Under the pieces are notes generated by a model that did not search any database, had not been told where the DNA came from, and worked only from the letters and a program-made list of their open reading frames with translations. Positions 44,773-54,310 of a stretch of DNA of 64,000 nucleotides are shown in pieces. Location of the stretch: positions 62,001 through 126,000 of the forward strand of contig JAMWCD010000003.1 of the NCBI GenBank assembly GCA_023818965.1. Reading direction: 5' to 3'. Position 1 is the stretch's first letter, and the number at the start of each line of letters is the position of its first letter. The translations under genes were made by a program, and so were the position numbers. The stretch is from Candidatus Omnitrophota bacterium. GTDB lineage: Bacteria > Ratteibacteria > UBA8468 > B48-G9 > DTJG01.

Positions 44773-46316
44773 ACTTTCTCCTTCTTTTTCCATGCGATAT
44801 GAACCATCCACGCAATGACAGAAAGCAATAAAAACAGGATAAATCTGCAGAACACAATATAGGAAAAAATCTCTGAAGGAACATTCTTCATTAAAATAAC
44901 ATCCTTTGCTTCCTGAATAAACCAGAAAATTAAAATCAGAATCAAAAAACACGGCGTGATATATTTAATGACAAACCTGTAAAAAACTGGAAGTTTTATA
45001 TCTGAGCCCGCATGCATTTCATCCCATGCCTTATCAATACCAAAAACCCATGAAAAAAGTATTGCTTCAATTGTTCCAAAGAGAACAAGGGCAAATGTTC
45101 CACCCCAGAAATCCATTTCATCAACAAATCCCTTGCCAAGAAGAAAAACAGAAAGGTTGCACAGAACAAATGTCAATATTGTAAATACACCAACTGCCTT
45201 TTTTCTGTCAAAATCAAACTCGTCTTCAAGAAATGCAATTGCTGGTTGAGCAAGAGAGATTGATGAAGTAACGCCTGCAATAAAAAGAAGTATAAACCAG
45301 AAAAATCCAAACAAAAAACCGTATGAAATGTGGTTCAATGTCAATGGTATCGCGACAAAACCAAGATTGAATGCTCCACCTGATGCAACATCTTTTATTC
45401 CCTGTGGTCCAAAAAATAAAAATGCACTTGTTATTGCAATACTTCCTCCTAAAACAACCTCTGCCCATTCATTTGTTGCTGCTGCTGTAAGACCAGAAAG
45501 TATGACATCATCAGTTTTTTTCAAATAACTGGCATATGTAAGAATTACTCCAATTCCAACACTCAAAGTAAAAAATATCTGACCTGCTGCTGCAAGCCAG
45601 ACCTTTGCACTTAGCAGCGCAGAAAAATCAGGATTCCATAAAAAACCAAGTCCATTCACTGGAGTCCAGTCAGGATGCTGGGGATAAATTGGTGAAAGCG
45701 TTAATACACGAATCATCAATATTATTCCAAGAATAAAAAGAACAGGCAACCCGTATTTACATACCCTTTCAATACCCTTCTGAATTCCCCCAGAAATAGT
45801 TATGATATTGATGAAAAATGTAATGATGAAAAATATGTATGCAGGAATTATGGAAGAGAAAAACTGATTTTTTTCAAGTCCCTGATAACCCTTGAGGAAT
45901 GAAACCATTGATACCTGATCCTGACACAAACCAAGTTTACCTGTCAAAGAATAAAAACTATAGCCGAGAAGCCATGATTCAATATATGTGTAATAGGTGA
46001 AAATGACGATGGGACCAAAAATCCCAATAACACCAAAATATTTTATGAACCTGTTTTTGTTTGCAATATTATGAAACATACCAGGCGCAGTACCATGACC
46101 AAAACCACCACCGAATCTTCCAAGTGTCCATTCAATCCACATCAATGGAATACCAAGAAGAACAAGTGATATTAGGTACGGGATGATAAACGCACCACCA
46201 CCATTTTTTGCTGCCTGCACTGGAAAACGTAAAAAATTACCAAGCCCAATGGCACTTCCTGCAACAGCAAGAATTACCCCAATTTTCGAACCCCATGTCT
46301 CCCGTATTTTGTTCAT
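44769..46316 (-). CDS. Sodium-dependent NSS-family (SNF) transporter
   Basis: About 515 residues with twelve predicted helices. Helix 1 has 'VAGSAIGLGNFLRFPVQAAK', the unwound sodium/substrate site of LeuT-like carriers; 'GGGAFIIPYLISLVLLGIPL' is helix 2 and 'FFTLSVGIGVILTYASY' is helix 6. Members bring in amino acids or related compounds with sodium. The frame runs to 46373, but the ATG at 46316 overlaps the stop of the DUF362 gene (ATGA) and has an AGGA site, so it is chosen. The micropeptide gene follows with the same type of overlap. Confidence 0.9.
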   Translation of the reverse strand: MNKIRETWGSKIGVILAVAGSAIGLGNFLRFPVQAAKNGGGAFIIPYLISLVLLGIPLMWIEWTLGRFGGGFGHGTAPGMFHNIANKNRFIKYFGVIGIFGPIVIFTYYTYIESWLLGYSFYSLTGKLGLCQDQVSMVSFLKGYQGLEKNQFFSSIIPAYIFFIITFFINIITISGGIQKGIERVCKYGLPVLFILGIILMIRVLTLSPIYPQHPDWTPVNGLGFLWNPDFSALLSAKVWLAAAGQIFFTLSVGIGVILTYASYLKKTDDVILSGLTAAATNEWAEVVLGGSIAITSAFLFFGPQGIKDVASGGAFNLGFVAIPLTLNHISYGFLFGFFWFILLFIAGVTSSISLAQPAIAFLEDEFDFDRKKAVGVFTILTFVLCNLSVFLLGKGFVDEMDFWGGTFALVLFGTIEAILFSWVFGIDKAWDEMHAGSDIKLPVFYRFVIKYITPCFLILILIFWFIQEAKDVILMKNVPSEIFSYIVFCRFILFLLLSVIAWMVHIAWKKKEKV

Positions 46317-47410
46317 GGTAAAATGATCCTTGCTAAAAAACTCTTCCTTACATTTATTGCTCTGTTCGGACACACCTCAAAGCAACATAAACAATTTATA
46401 CACTTTTTTCTATCAATTTTCAAGTCATTTGAAATTGCCCTTGCAGGACAAACCTTTACACATTCCATACATTTCACACAAATATTGTGGTTGATTACTG
46501 GTATAATATTCAACTGGTTTGCCATCGTCCTGATGATTCCTGACATAAATCGGTTTTCCTGCATTTTAAAGATTGCAGATGATGAAGGAACCTGAAAACC
46601 AGGGATGTTTTCTGGCTGATCACCAATAATTTTCACTTTTGGGATTCCATAAATATTTTCATAAATTCTTAAAAATGGAACCTCATGAATTTTTAAGCCC
46701 GCAAGTGTTGCACAAACAAAATCAACACAAACACCATTTTTACCAGCAATAAGATAACCATAATATTTTTTTCTTCCAGAAGAAGGACCATTTTTATCCA
46801 TAACTTCAACAGCATCAACAATATTAAACACCACGGTCTCTTTCAGCAGTTGATAAAATTCAACAATGAAATGATTAAAATATTCAGGTTCAGGAAATTC
46901 TGTATGTAGAAGCCCCTTTGGATAACCAGGGATTAATCCATAAAGATTTTTCATGCAGCAGGTCAATATTGTGATATTATGTGTTTTGAATTTTGGAAGA
47001 TTAAATACTGGGTGCTGGAAAGCAAAAGATGAAACAGGAAAATTCACTTTTCTTCCTTTTACATTTAGGGTAAAAATACTGCTTTTACCTTCAAGTTTAA
47101 CAAGTTTTGCTTTTGTTTTTTTGCTAACATCTTCATACTGACATTGATTCCAGTAATATTCAATGGTTTTTGATGTGTTTGGGGGACTATCACCAATGAA
47201 GACAGGATGTGGAAGTAATTCTGAAAGAACCTCAAGAATCACAGGATGAGTGGTGACTGCCTCATCAGGATTTCTTGCTGAAAGCATATTTGGTTTCAGT
47301 AAAACTCCTGATGGAAAATCAAAACCAATCAAATCAAAAATCCTTGATATCGCATCTTTAACAGTCGTCTTTTTATAATCAGGGCATTTCACGATTGCAA
47401 CAGTTTCCAT
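46313..47410 (-). CDS. DUF362 domain protein with two 4Fe-4S clusters
   Basis: A 365-residue protein. The DUF362 part has 'SGVLLKPNMLSARNPDEAVT', 'HPVFIGDSPP', 'FNLPKFKTHNITILTCCMKN', 'GLIPGYPKGLLH' and 'IVDAVEVMDKNGPSSG'. The end is a bacterial ferredoxin domain with two clusters: 'CVKCMECVKVCP' and 'CINCLCCFEVCP'. The function of DUF362 is unknown; such proteins are common in anaerobes, which fits a strictly anaerobic life. Start at 47410, with GGGGAC upstream; the frame is open to 47422. It leads an operon with the NSS transporter and micropeptide. Confidence 0.87.
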   Translation of the reverse strand: METVAIVKCPDYKKTTVKDAISRIFDLIGFDFPSGVLLKPNMLSARNPDEAVTTHPVILEVLSELLPHPVFIGDSPPNTSKTIEYYWNQCQYEDVSKKTKAKLVKLEGKSSIFTLNVKGRKVNFPVSSFAFQHPVFNLPKFKTHNITILTCCMKNLYGLIPGYPKGLLHTEFPEPEYFNHFIVEFYQLLKETVVFNIVDAVEVMDKNGPSSGRKKYYGYLIAGKNGVCVDFVCATLAGLKIHEVPFLRIYENIYGIPKVKIIGDQPENIPGFQVPSSSAIFKMQENRFMSGIIRTMANQLNIIPVINHNICVKCMECVKVCPARAISNDLKIDRKKCINCLCCFEVCPNRAINVRKSFLARIILP

Positions 47411-47512
47411 TATTGTCCCCACGTGATACTATATTTTACCACTGTTTGGTTTTAAACTATTTTTTAAACGGTATCGTCTAAATTCTGAAATGAAGAAAAT
47501 GATATTTTGTGT

Positions 47513-47518
47513 TATACT
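47513..47518 (+). promoter_or_regulatory. Possible -10 element of the DUF1549/DUF1501 operon
   Basis: TATACT lies 14 bases before the ATG at 47533. No good -35 is seen at 16-18 bp, so the promoter is weak or activator-dependent. The transcript leader would be about eight bases. Confidence 0.35.
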
Positions 47519-47532
47519 CAAAAGGGATAAAA

Positions 47533-49128
47533 ATGTCCTGGGAAAAAAGTAATTTTTTTAAATTTCTCAAAGAAACGATGTTTCTTGCAATGATTTTGCT
47601 ATCTGTTTATGTTTTCCCCCAAACAGGACAGACGATTATCAAACCATATGAAGATGATAAATGGCCCACTCCTGAAAATATTATTGATACACAGATTGTT
47701 AAATTTCTTTCCAATTACGGTCAGAAATTAAGAAATCCCTGTTCTGATTATGTTTTTATCAGACGCGTCTATCTTGATGTCACTGGTACTTTACCAAAAC
47801 CAGAAGAAATAGATGCATTTATCAATGATAAAAGACCTGATAAAAGAAGGATATTGATCGATGAATTGCTTGATAGAGATGAATATGCAATGTACTGGAC
47901 AATGAAATGGTGCGACCTGTTGAGAGTAAAATCAGAATATCCTATTAACCTCTGGCCCAATGCTGTCCAGGCATATTATCAGTGGATCTATCAAAAAATA
48001 AGGGAAAATCAGCCATACGATAAATTCGTAAGGGAATTACTCACTTCCAGTGGAAGTAATTTTCGTGTGCCTGCAGTAAATTTTTATCGTGCTACAGGAG
48101 GAAGAGACCCATCGTCAATTGCAAAGGCAGTTGCCCTCACCTTTATGGGGATTAGATTTGAAAAATTACCTGAACAACAACAAAAAAACATGAGTGCCTT
48201 TTTCTCCCGTGTCTCTTATAAAAAGACATCAGAATGGAAGGAAGAAATTGTTTATCTGAATCCAGAAACTCCAGAGAAAAGCATTAAACTGGTTTTTCCT
48301 GATGGGAAAACAGTAGAAATTTCTCCACAGGAGGATGAACGAAAGATATTTGCAGATTGGCTGATTTCTCCCAACAATCCTTATTTCAACAAAAACATTG
48401 TCAATCGGATATGGGCTTATCTGATGGGTCAGGGAGTTATCTCTCCTGTGGATGACATTTTTCAAAAAAACCCACCAGGCACTGAAATACTTGAACTTCT
48501 TTCAAAAGAACTGACAAAATCAAATTATGACTTAAAACATATCTATCGATTAATTCTCAATTCAAGAACTTATCAACAATCTTCAATACCTGCTGGTAAA
48601 CAACATCCAGACACAAATTTTGCTTACTATAAAGTCCGTCAGATGGAAGCAGAGGTCTTGCTTGATGCATTATGCTGGCTCAGTGGTGAAGGAGAAGGTT
48701 ATGTCAGCCAGATTCCAGAACCATCTACATATATTCCGAAAGAAAATAGAACAATTGCCCTTGCTGATGGAAGCATTACAAGTTCCTTTCTGATGACCTT
48801 TGGCAGGCCATCACGTGATACTGGACTTGATTCAGAACGTAATAACAAACCAACCGATAAACAAAGATTATACATGCTGAATTCAACTGATATTCAGAAA
48901 AAAATTAGATCAAGTCCGATTTTGAGAAAGGCATTTTCTCAGGTATGGAAAAACAGAACAGAAGCCATCAACACAATTTACAAAGTTATATTATCCCGGC
49001 TTCCAACACAGGAAGAAATATCAATAATTGAGGAATATTTTAATAATTCAGGACTGAGGACAGACCAGGTTGTTGGAGATATAGCATGGGCTTTATTAAA
49101 CAGTAAGGAATTTATTTTTAAACATTGA
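47533..49128 (+). CDS. DUF1549/DUF1553 domain protein without CxxCH motif
   Basis: A 531-residue protein with a signal peptide ('FLAMILLSVYVFPQTG'). DUF1549 is residues ~45-230 ('FIRRVYLDVTGTLPKPEEID', 'MYWTMKWCDLLRVKSEYP', 'PYDKFVRELLTSSGSNF', 'AVALTFMGIRFEKLPEQQQK'), DUF1553 ~270-520 ('FADWLISPNNPYFNKNIVNR', 'GEGEGYVSQ', 'TFGRPSRDTGLDSERNNKP', 'MLNSTDIQKKI'). Planctomycete relatives carry a haem-type CxxCH just after 'LGI(R/Q)'; here those residues are FEKLPEQQQ, with no Cys pair. Function unknown; thought to act in the periplasm with the DUF1501 partner. AGGGAT site before the ATG; the frame opens at 47509. Confidence 0.88.
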   Translation: MSWEKSNFFKFLKETMFLAMILLSVYVFPQTGQTIIKPYEDDKWPTPENIIDTQIVKFLSNYGQKLRNPCSDYVFIRRVYLDVTGTLPKPEEIDAFINDKRPDKRRILIDELLDRDEYAMYWTMKWCDLLRVKSEYPINLWPNAVQAYYQWIYQKIRENQPYDKFVRELLTSSGSNFRVPAVNFYRATGGRDPSSIAKAVALTFMGIRFEKLPEQQQKNMSAFFSRVSYKKTSEWKEEIVYLNPETPEKSIKLVFPDGKTVEISPQEDERKIFADWLISPNNPYFNKNIVNRIWAYLMGQGVISPVDDIFQKNPPGTEILELLSKELTKSNYDLKHIYRLILNSRTYQQSSIPAGKQHPDTNFAYYKVRQMEAEVLLDALCWLSGEGEGYVSQIPEPSTYIPKENRTIALADGSITSSFLMTFGRPSRDTGLDSERNNKPTDKQRLYMLNSTDIQKKIRSSPILRKAFSQVWKNRTEAINTIYKVILSRLPTQEEISIIEEYFNNSGLRTDQVVGDIAWALLNSKEFIFKH

Positions 49129-49142
49129 AAACAGAGGAAAAC

Positions 49143-50432
49143 ATGAAACGGATTTTTCTTTTGAACATAACGCTACTGTTTGTCATTTGTGTTTCTTATG
49201 CACATTCAGAACAAAACAAATCACAGGCAAAGTCAGTTATTCAAATATGGATGTGGGGAGGTTCTTCTCAAAATGATACATTTGACCCAAAGCCATCTGC
49301 TGGATATGATTACTGTGGTCCGCTTGATAAAACAATTCCTACCAATGTGCCAGGCATTGAAATCAATGCTTCTTTACCCATGCTTGCGAAAATAGCAGAC
49401 AAATACTCAATCATCAGAAGTATGACTCACGGAATAAATGCCCATGAATCAGCTGCCTATTATATGCAAACAGGACACAAACCAGGTACAGGACTTGTTT
49501 ATCCTTCACTTGGTGCAATTATATCTCTGTTCAAGGGCTATGGAAAGGGATATAATGGAAAAATTCCGCCATACATAGTTCTTACTCAATCCCAGGGACG
49601 CTTTTCAGAAGAGGGCTTTCTTGGTCCTGCATATAAAGCATTTGCGACAGGAGGAGATCCGAGTCAGAAGCAATTTGCTGTTGAAGGTATTGTTGCTCCT
49701 GGTATTTCTGATCAGCAACAGATAAAACGAAGAGAACTGCTACAAAAATTAGATTTACTGGGAAAATCCATTCCTGATGACCCTGACTTCCTTCTTTTCA
49801 ACAAAGCAGAAGAAGAAGCATATGAAATGATTCTGGGAGAAACAAGAAAGGTTTTTGACCTTTCTGAAGAACCTGATGAAGTCAGGGATAGATATGGTAG
49901 GAACTGGTTTGGTCAGTGCTGTCTTGTTGCTAGACGTCTTGTGGAAGCAGGAGTACCATATATTACAATCAATTATCCTGGCTGGGATACTCACAAACAG
50001 CATTTTCAAACAATGCAAAGAAAACTTGCTGAATTTGACCAGGGACTTTCTGCTCTTATAGAGGATTTGTCAAAACGTGGGTTACTTGATACAACTATTG
50101 TCTGGTGCTGTGGAGAATTTGGTAGAACACCAAAGGTTGATTGGTCTCCACCATGGAATGGAGGAAGAGGTCACTGGGGATACTGTTTTTCTGCCATCGT
50201 TGCAGGAGGTGGATTTAAGGGTGGTTGTGTTGTTGGTGAGTCCGATGCAAAAGGAGAATATGTTGCAAAAAGGCCTGTGTATCCAGAGGACCTTCTCAGA
50301 AGTATTTTAAGATTATGCGGTATTGACCCTGATGAACCTTTACCAAATGACAAAGGTCTTGATATTAAGGTCATGCCATATCCTGAAAATTATTCAGGAG
50401 AAGGAGAACTAAAGGAAATTATGAAAAAATGA
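49143..50432 (+). CDS. DUF1501 domain protein, sulfatase/phosphatase-like fold
   Basis: A 429-residue secreted protein (signal 'IFLLNITLLFVICVSYAHSE'). Conserved DUF1501 pieces are 'VIQIWMWGGSSQNDTFDPKP', 'ASLPMLAKIADKYSIIRSMT', 'HESAAYYMQTGHKPG', 'YPSLGAIIS', 'WDTHKQHFQTMQRKLAEFDQ', 'CGEFGRTPKVD' and 'GRGHWGYCFSAIVAGGGFKG'. The Asp/His layout is like the alkaline phosphatase superfamily. DUF1501 and DUF1549/1553 genes nearly always occur as a pair in planctomycetes. Starts at the ATG after AGAGGA; the frame has an earlier TTG at 49125. ATGA overlap with the next gene. Confidence 0.9.
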   Translation: MKRIFLLNITLLFVICVSYAHSEQNKSQAKSVIQIWMWGGSSQNDTFDPKPSAGYDYCGPLDKTIPTNVPGIEINASLPMLAKIADKYSIIRSMTHGINAHESAAYYMQTGHKPGTGLVYPSLGAIISLFKGYGKGYNGKIPPYIVLTQSQGRFSEEGFLGPAYKAFATGGDPSQKQFAVEGIVAPGISDQQQIKRRELLQKLDLLGKSIPDDPDFLLFNKAEEEAYEMILGETRKVFDLSEEPDEVRDRYGRNWFGQCCLVARRLVEAGVPYITINYPGWDTHKQHFQTMQRKLAEFDQGLSALIEDLSKRGLLDTTIVWCCGEFGRTPKVDWSPPWNGGRGHWGYCFSAIVAGGGFKGGCVVGESDAKGEYVAKRPVYPEDLLRSILRLCGIDPDEPLPNDKGLDIKVMPYPENYSGEGELKEIMKK

Positions 50433-52603
50433 AAAATTTTATAAAAATTTTTATTTTGCTGATTTTTACAGTGGCATCCAGTATTTTTTCACAGGAAAGA
50501 AACCCATACATTGCCTACATCTATCCTGCTGGAGGTCAAATTGGAACAAGTTTTAAAGTTATTGTTGGTGGTCAAAATCTAAGGGGTGCAAATGATGTAT
50601 ATTTTTCAAAAGAAGGATTAAAAGCCACTGTGATCAATTACCAGGGTCCATCAGGCATATTAACCCCATTACAGCAGGAAGAACTCAGAAGAAGAATACA
50701 GGAAATCAGAGATAAAAGAGCAGGTAAAAAAATTGAAGAAATTACAAGAACAGAAACAGAAAAAAAAGTCACACTCCCTGATATTCCTGAGCTTCAGAAC
50801 CTTGAAAATAAAACGCCCAGACAACTCCAGCAAATTTTTGAAAAATATCTGAATCAGCAAAATAGACCAAAGCCACCAATGGCTGAAGAGGTAACATTGC
50901 AGATTGAGATTTCATCTGATGCAAAACTAGGAGATTGTGAAATTCGACTGAAGACACCAAATGGATTAACAAATCCTGCTGTTTTTCAAATTGGGGAATA
51001 TCAGGAAACCTGCTGCAAAAATTATCAGTACAGGTATGAAAGTGAAGTAGAACAGGATACAGAGGTCTTTCAGGTGCCAGTGGTATTGAATGGAAGAATA
51101 ATGCCTGGTAAGGTCAATAGATTTCTACTTCAATTACAGAAAGGACAGAACCTTCTAATTTTTACGCAGGCAAGAAAATTGATACCATTTATCGCTGATG
51201 CTGTACCTGGATGGTTTCAGCCTGTGATTGCAATATATGACAAAAATGGGAAACAAATTCTTTTTGTTGATGATTGCGGTTTTGAACCTGACCCTGCAAC
51301 AAAATTCAATGTACCTGAAGATGGTAAATACACTCTTGAAATCAGGGACTCAATTTATCGTGGAAGAGAGGACTTTGTTTATCGTATTTATGTTATTGAC
51401 CAATCACAGGCACAGTTTTTTTTCCCGAATGGTTTATTTGGAGGTGTTTGTCTAACCAATGAAAAAGTTGACCTGATGTGTCCTGCAGAATACAGTAATC
51501 TCCCAAAATACTTTGAAATTGAAAATAAAGGACAGATTCCTGCATCTATTTCAATCCCTGTGTTAATCAAAGGATGTATCAATTATCCTGGTGACATTGA
51601 CCGGTACAGGTTTTATGGAAAACAGGGAGAAACAGTGGTTGTTGAAGTTATTGGTAGAAGAATTGGATCTCCTGTTGATTCTTTTGTGAAGTTAATAGGA
51701 CCATCAGGTAAAATCTTGCAGTTCAATGATGATATGAAACAAAACATCCTTTATGGTCTTTTAACCCACAATGCTGATTCGTATTTAATGGCGAAACTAC
51801 CAGAAACAGGTTCATATACTGTTGTTATCACTGATGTCGAAGGACATGGTGGAAACGAATACCAGTATTTTATGAGAATTACGCAACCCAAATTTGATTT
51901 TTCTCTTTTTGTCAGCCCTTCACAAATCAATATACCTGCAGGCGGTTTAGCCGTAGCCACTGTTTATGCAATAAAAAATGATGGTTGGGACCAGGATATT
52001 GAACTACAATTAAAAAATGCTCCTTCGGGTTTTATTCTCAATGGAGAAAAAATTCCAAAAGGAAAGGATAAAGTTTTTATTACCATTAAGGCACCTGGTG
52101 GATTTTCAAAAGAGGTTTTTCCTGTTGAAATAGAAGGAGTTGCAATGATTGATGGAAACCAGGTCAGGCACACTGCAATACCATGTGAAACAAAAATGCA
52201 GGCATTTGCATATTACCATCTTGTACCATCAGAAAAACTTCTTATTTCTACTACAAACGAAAGATTCAGGTCATTGAAACTATCTGCGGAACAGAATTAT
52301 ATTAAAATTCCTGCAGGTGGTTCAACAGCAATTACCTGTGAAGTTGAAACATTGTTCAGATCAATGGCAGGTTCATTAAGTTTTGGATTGAAAGAGCCAC
52401 CTGAAGGCATAAGAATCAAAAATGTTTCTTTTGATTCAAAACAATACACTTTAACAATTGAAGCAGATAAAAAACTACAAGGTTACAGGGATAACTTAAT
52501 CATTGAAGTTTTTGATGAAATCACCCAGCCCGGTGGTATGAAAAGGAAAATATTATCAGGTTTTCTTCCTGCAATACAATACGAGGTGACAAAAAATGAA
52601 TAA
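50429..52603 (+). CDS. Secreted protein with TIG-like and two PPC domains
   Basis: A 724-residue protein with a signal peptide ('IFILLIFTVASSIFSQE'). Residues ~25-190 begin with a TIG-like domain ('PYIAYIYPAGGQIGTSFKVI', 'VGGQNLRGANDVYFS'), with a charged helical insert. Two pre-peptidase C-terminal-like domains follow: ~215-330 ('GRIMPGKVNRFLLQLQKGQN', 'AIYDKNGKQILFVDD') and ~365-490 ('GCINYPGDIDRYRFYGKQGE', 'YTVVITDVEGHGGNEYQYFM'). The end is two Ig-like domains. It is the regular third member of DUF1549-DUF1501 operons. Probably an extracellular binding or structural protein. ATGA overlap upstream, 8-base overlap downstream. Confidence 0.83.
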   Translation: MKNFIKIFILLIFTVASSIFSQERNPYIAYIYPAGGQIGTSFKVIVGGQNLRGANDVYFSKEGLKATVINYQGPSGILTPLQQEELRRRIQEIRDKRAGKKIEEITRTETEKKVTLPDIPELQNLENKTPRQLQQIFEKYLNQQNRPKPPMAEEVTLQIEISSDAKLGDCEIRLKTPNGLTNPAVFQIGEYQETCCKNYQYRYESEVEQDTEVFQVPVVLNGRIMPGKVNRFLLQLQKGQNLLIFTQARKLIPFIADAVPGWFQPVIAIYDKNGKQILFVDDCGFEPDPATKFNVPEDGKYTLEIRDSIYRGREDFVYRIYVIDQSQAQFFFPNGLFGGVCLTNEKVDLMCPAEYSNLPKYFEIENKGQIPASISIPVLIKGCINYPGDIDRYRFYGKQGETVVVEVIGRRIGSPVDSFVKLIGPSGKILQFNDDMKQNILYGLLTHNADSYLMAKLPETGSYTVVITDVEGHGGNEYQYFMRITQPKFDFSLFVSPSQINIPAGGLAVATVYAIKNDGWDQDIELQLKNAPSGFILNGEKIPKGKDKVFITIKAPGGFSKEVFPVEIEGVAMIDGNQVRHTAIPCETKMQAFAYYHLVPSEKLLISTTNERFRSLKLSAEQNYIKIPAGGSTAITCEVETLFRSMAGSLSFGLKEPPEGIRIKNVSFDSKQYTLTIEADKKLQGYRDNLIIEVFDEITQPGGMKRKILSGFLPAIQYEVTKNE

Positions 52604-53753
52604 TATAATCAATAGGGGTGATGCAACTGGAAAATACTGGTTTTTTAAAGGAAAAAACAATGTCGACGAATACCATATAACAATTATACCTGTAAGCTAT
52701 GCAGGTATTTACGAACAACTTAAAACAATAGATCAAGCACACAGGTATTTGCTCAAATCACTGAATTTAAATCCTGATACCATTATTTTCAAAAGATTTT
52801 TTTGTAGTGACATTCACAATCAGTATGGTGAAATAAAAAAATTTATTGATGAAAACAAAGAAAATTGTGCAATATCCATTGTTTCTCAACCACCATATCC
52901 AGCGGCAAAAATTGCAATGTGGGCATATCATATTTCTGATAGAAACCAGTTATTGAAAAAGAGACGTGATAATTTTTCCCTACAACTTGAAAGAAAATCG
53001 CTTTCTCATTTCTGGGACACAAATTTCATACATTCAGAAAAAAATTCAACATTTGCTCAAACCACAAAAATTTTATCAAATTACAAGGCATTACTTAAGA
53101 AAAGAAATATGACTGTTTCAGAAAATGTAATTCGCACATGGTTTTTTATCCAGAATATTGATTTGAATTATAAAAGATTTGTTGAAGCAAGAAGGAAATT
53201 TTTTGAAAAAAATGGTCTTACACCACAGACACATTTTATTGCAAGTACTGGTGTTGGAGGAACAGGCATTGATATCAGGGCTATTGTTTCAATGGATGCC
53301 TATTCAATCTCAGGAATTAGAAATGAACAGATTAAGTTTTTATCAGACCCTGAGCATATCAGTCCTGCCTATACCTATGGGGTCACATTTGAAAGGGGAA
53401 CTGTAGTGAAATATCGTGACCGCAATCATATTTTGATTTCAGGTACTGCCAGCATCAACAATAAGGGTGAAATTGTTTATCCTGGCAATGTACTGAAACA
53501 ATTTGAACATACATTAAAAAATATTCAATTACTTCTTAAACAGGCAGGTTCAGATTTTCACAATGTCTGTGTTTTTATCACATATGTCAGAGATCTCAGT
53601 GATGCATCATTGATTTATAAGGAAATGAACAAAAAATTTAAAAATACTCCATTTCTTGTTGTCATTGGTCCTGTATGCCGACCTGGATGGCTTGTAGAAA
53701 TTGAATGCCAGGCAATATGTCCTGCAGTTAACCCCCAATTACCTGATTTTTAA
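52596..53753 (+). CDS. Two-domain RidA/chorismatase-like protein
   Basis: A 385-residue cytosolic protein. The C-terminal ~120 residues are a RidA/YjgF domain ('ILISGTASINNKGEIVYPG', 'FEHTLKNIQLLLKQAG', 'NVCVFITYVRDLSDASLIYK', 'VVIGPVCRPGWLVEIECQAI' with the Arg and Glu of the active site). The N-terminal part is a diverged copy, with 'VSENVIRTWFFIQNID' and 'RFVEARRKFF' as in the chorismatase (FkbO/Hyg5) group, which splits chorismate or acts on pteridine-like rings. It overlaps the PPC gene by eight bases, so it belongs to a secreted-protein operon although it has no signal peptide. Substrate unknown; chorismatase is one option. Confidence 0.7.
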   Translation: MNNIINRGDATGKYWFFKGKNNVDEYHITIIPVSYAGIYEQLKTIDQAHRYLLKSLNLNPDTIIFKRFFCSDIHNQYGEIKKFIDENKENCAISIVSQPPYPAAKIAMWAYHISDRNQLLKKRRDNFSLQLERKSLSHFWDTNFIHSEKNSTFAQTTKILSNYKALLKKRNMTVSENVIRTWFFIQNIDLNYKRFVEARRKFFEKNGLTPQTHFIASTGVGGTGIDIRAIVSMDAYSISGIRNEQIKFLSDPEHISPAYTYGVTFERGTVVKYRDRNHILISGTASINNKGEIVYPGNVLKQFEHTLKNIQLLLKQAGSDFHNVCVFITYVRDLSDASLIYKEMNKKFKNTPFLVVIGPVCRPGWLVEIECQAICPAVNPQLPDF

Positions 53754-53761
53754 CCCTCAAT

Positions 53762-54310
53762 TTATCTTCTGATACCCTGTTTTTTATAAAGCCCGATCAG
53801 TTCTGCACTGGCAAGTATATGACCCTTCATCGCATCTTCAACTTCCTGTCTTTTTGCTCCTTCCTTCAGGTTCAAGGTAGTATCAAGAGCATAGATTCTG
53901 AAGAAATATCTGTGGGTACCTGAGGGCGGGCATGGTCCTCCATAATTCACTCTTCTAAAATCATTCCATCCCTGTACACCTGGAATTGAATTTTCCTTAA
54001 TTTCAAGTTTCTTACCTGTACAGGGAATATTGAAAACGATCCAGTGAATCCATGTACCAACAGGTGCATCAGGGTCGTCCATAATCAACACAAGCGATTT
54101 TGTTTTTTCAGGAATATCTTCCACAACAAGTGGTGGATTAATATCCATACCCTCACAGGTGTATTTTGCAGGAATCATTGTATTATGCTGAAATGCAGGA
54201 CTTGTAATCTTCATAGCACCTCCTTTTTTTGTTTTCGTGTTATCAGCACTAAAACAAACAGAACAACAGAGAAACAAAATTACTGGCAAAAGTATTTTTT
54301 CTTTCATCAT
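53762..54310 (-). CDS. PEBP (YbhB/YbcL, Raf kinase inhibitor-like) family protein
   Basis: A 182-residue protein with a signal peptide ('ILLPVILFLCCSVCFSAD'; the Cys pair near the end leaves a lipoprotein possible). The PEBP domain has 'ITSPAFQHNTMIPAKYTCEG', 'INPPLVVEDIP', the ligand motif 'DPDAPVGTWIHWIVFNI', 'NYGGPCPPSGTHRYFFRIYA' and 'GHILASAELIGLY'. Roles in bacteria are unclear. It is last in the ATPase operon: its ATG directly follows the Usp stop, with AGGAGG upstream. The convergent RidA gene ends eight bases away. Confidence 0.9.
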   Translation of the reverse strand: MMKEKILLPVILFLCCSVCFSADNTKTKKGGAMKITSPAFQHNTMIPAKYTCEGMDINPPLVVEDIPEKTKSLVLIMDDPDAPVGTWIHWIVFNIPCTGKKLEIKENSIPGVQGWNDFRRVNYGGPCPPSGTHRYFFRIYALDTTLNLKEGAKRQEVEDAMKGHILASAELIGLYKKQGIRR

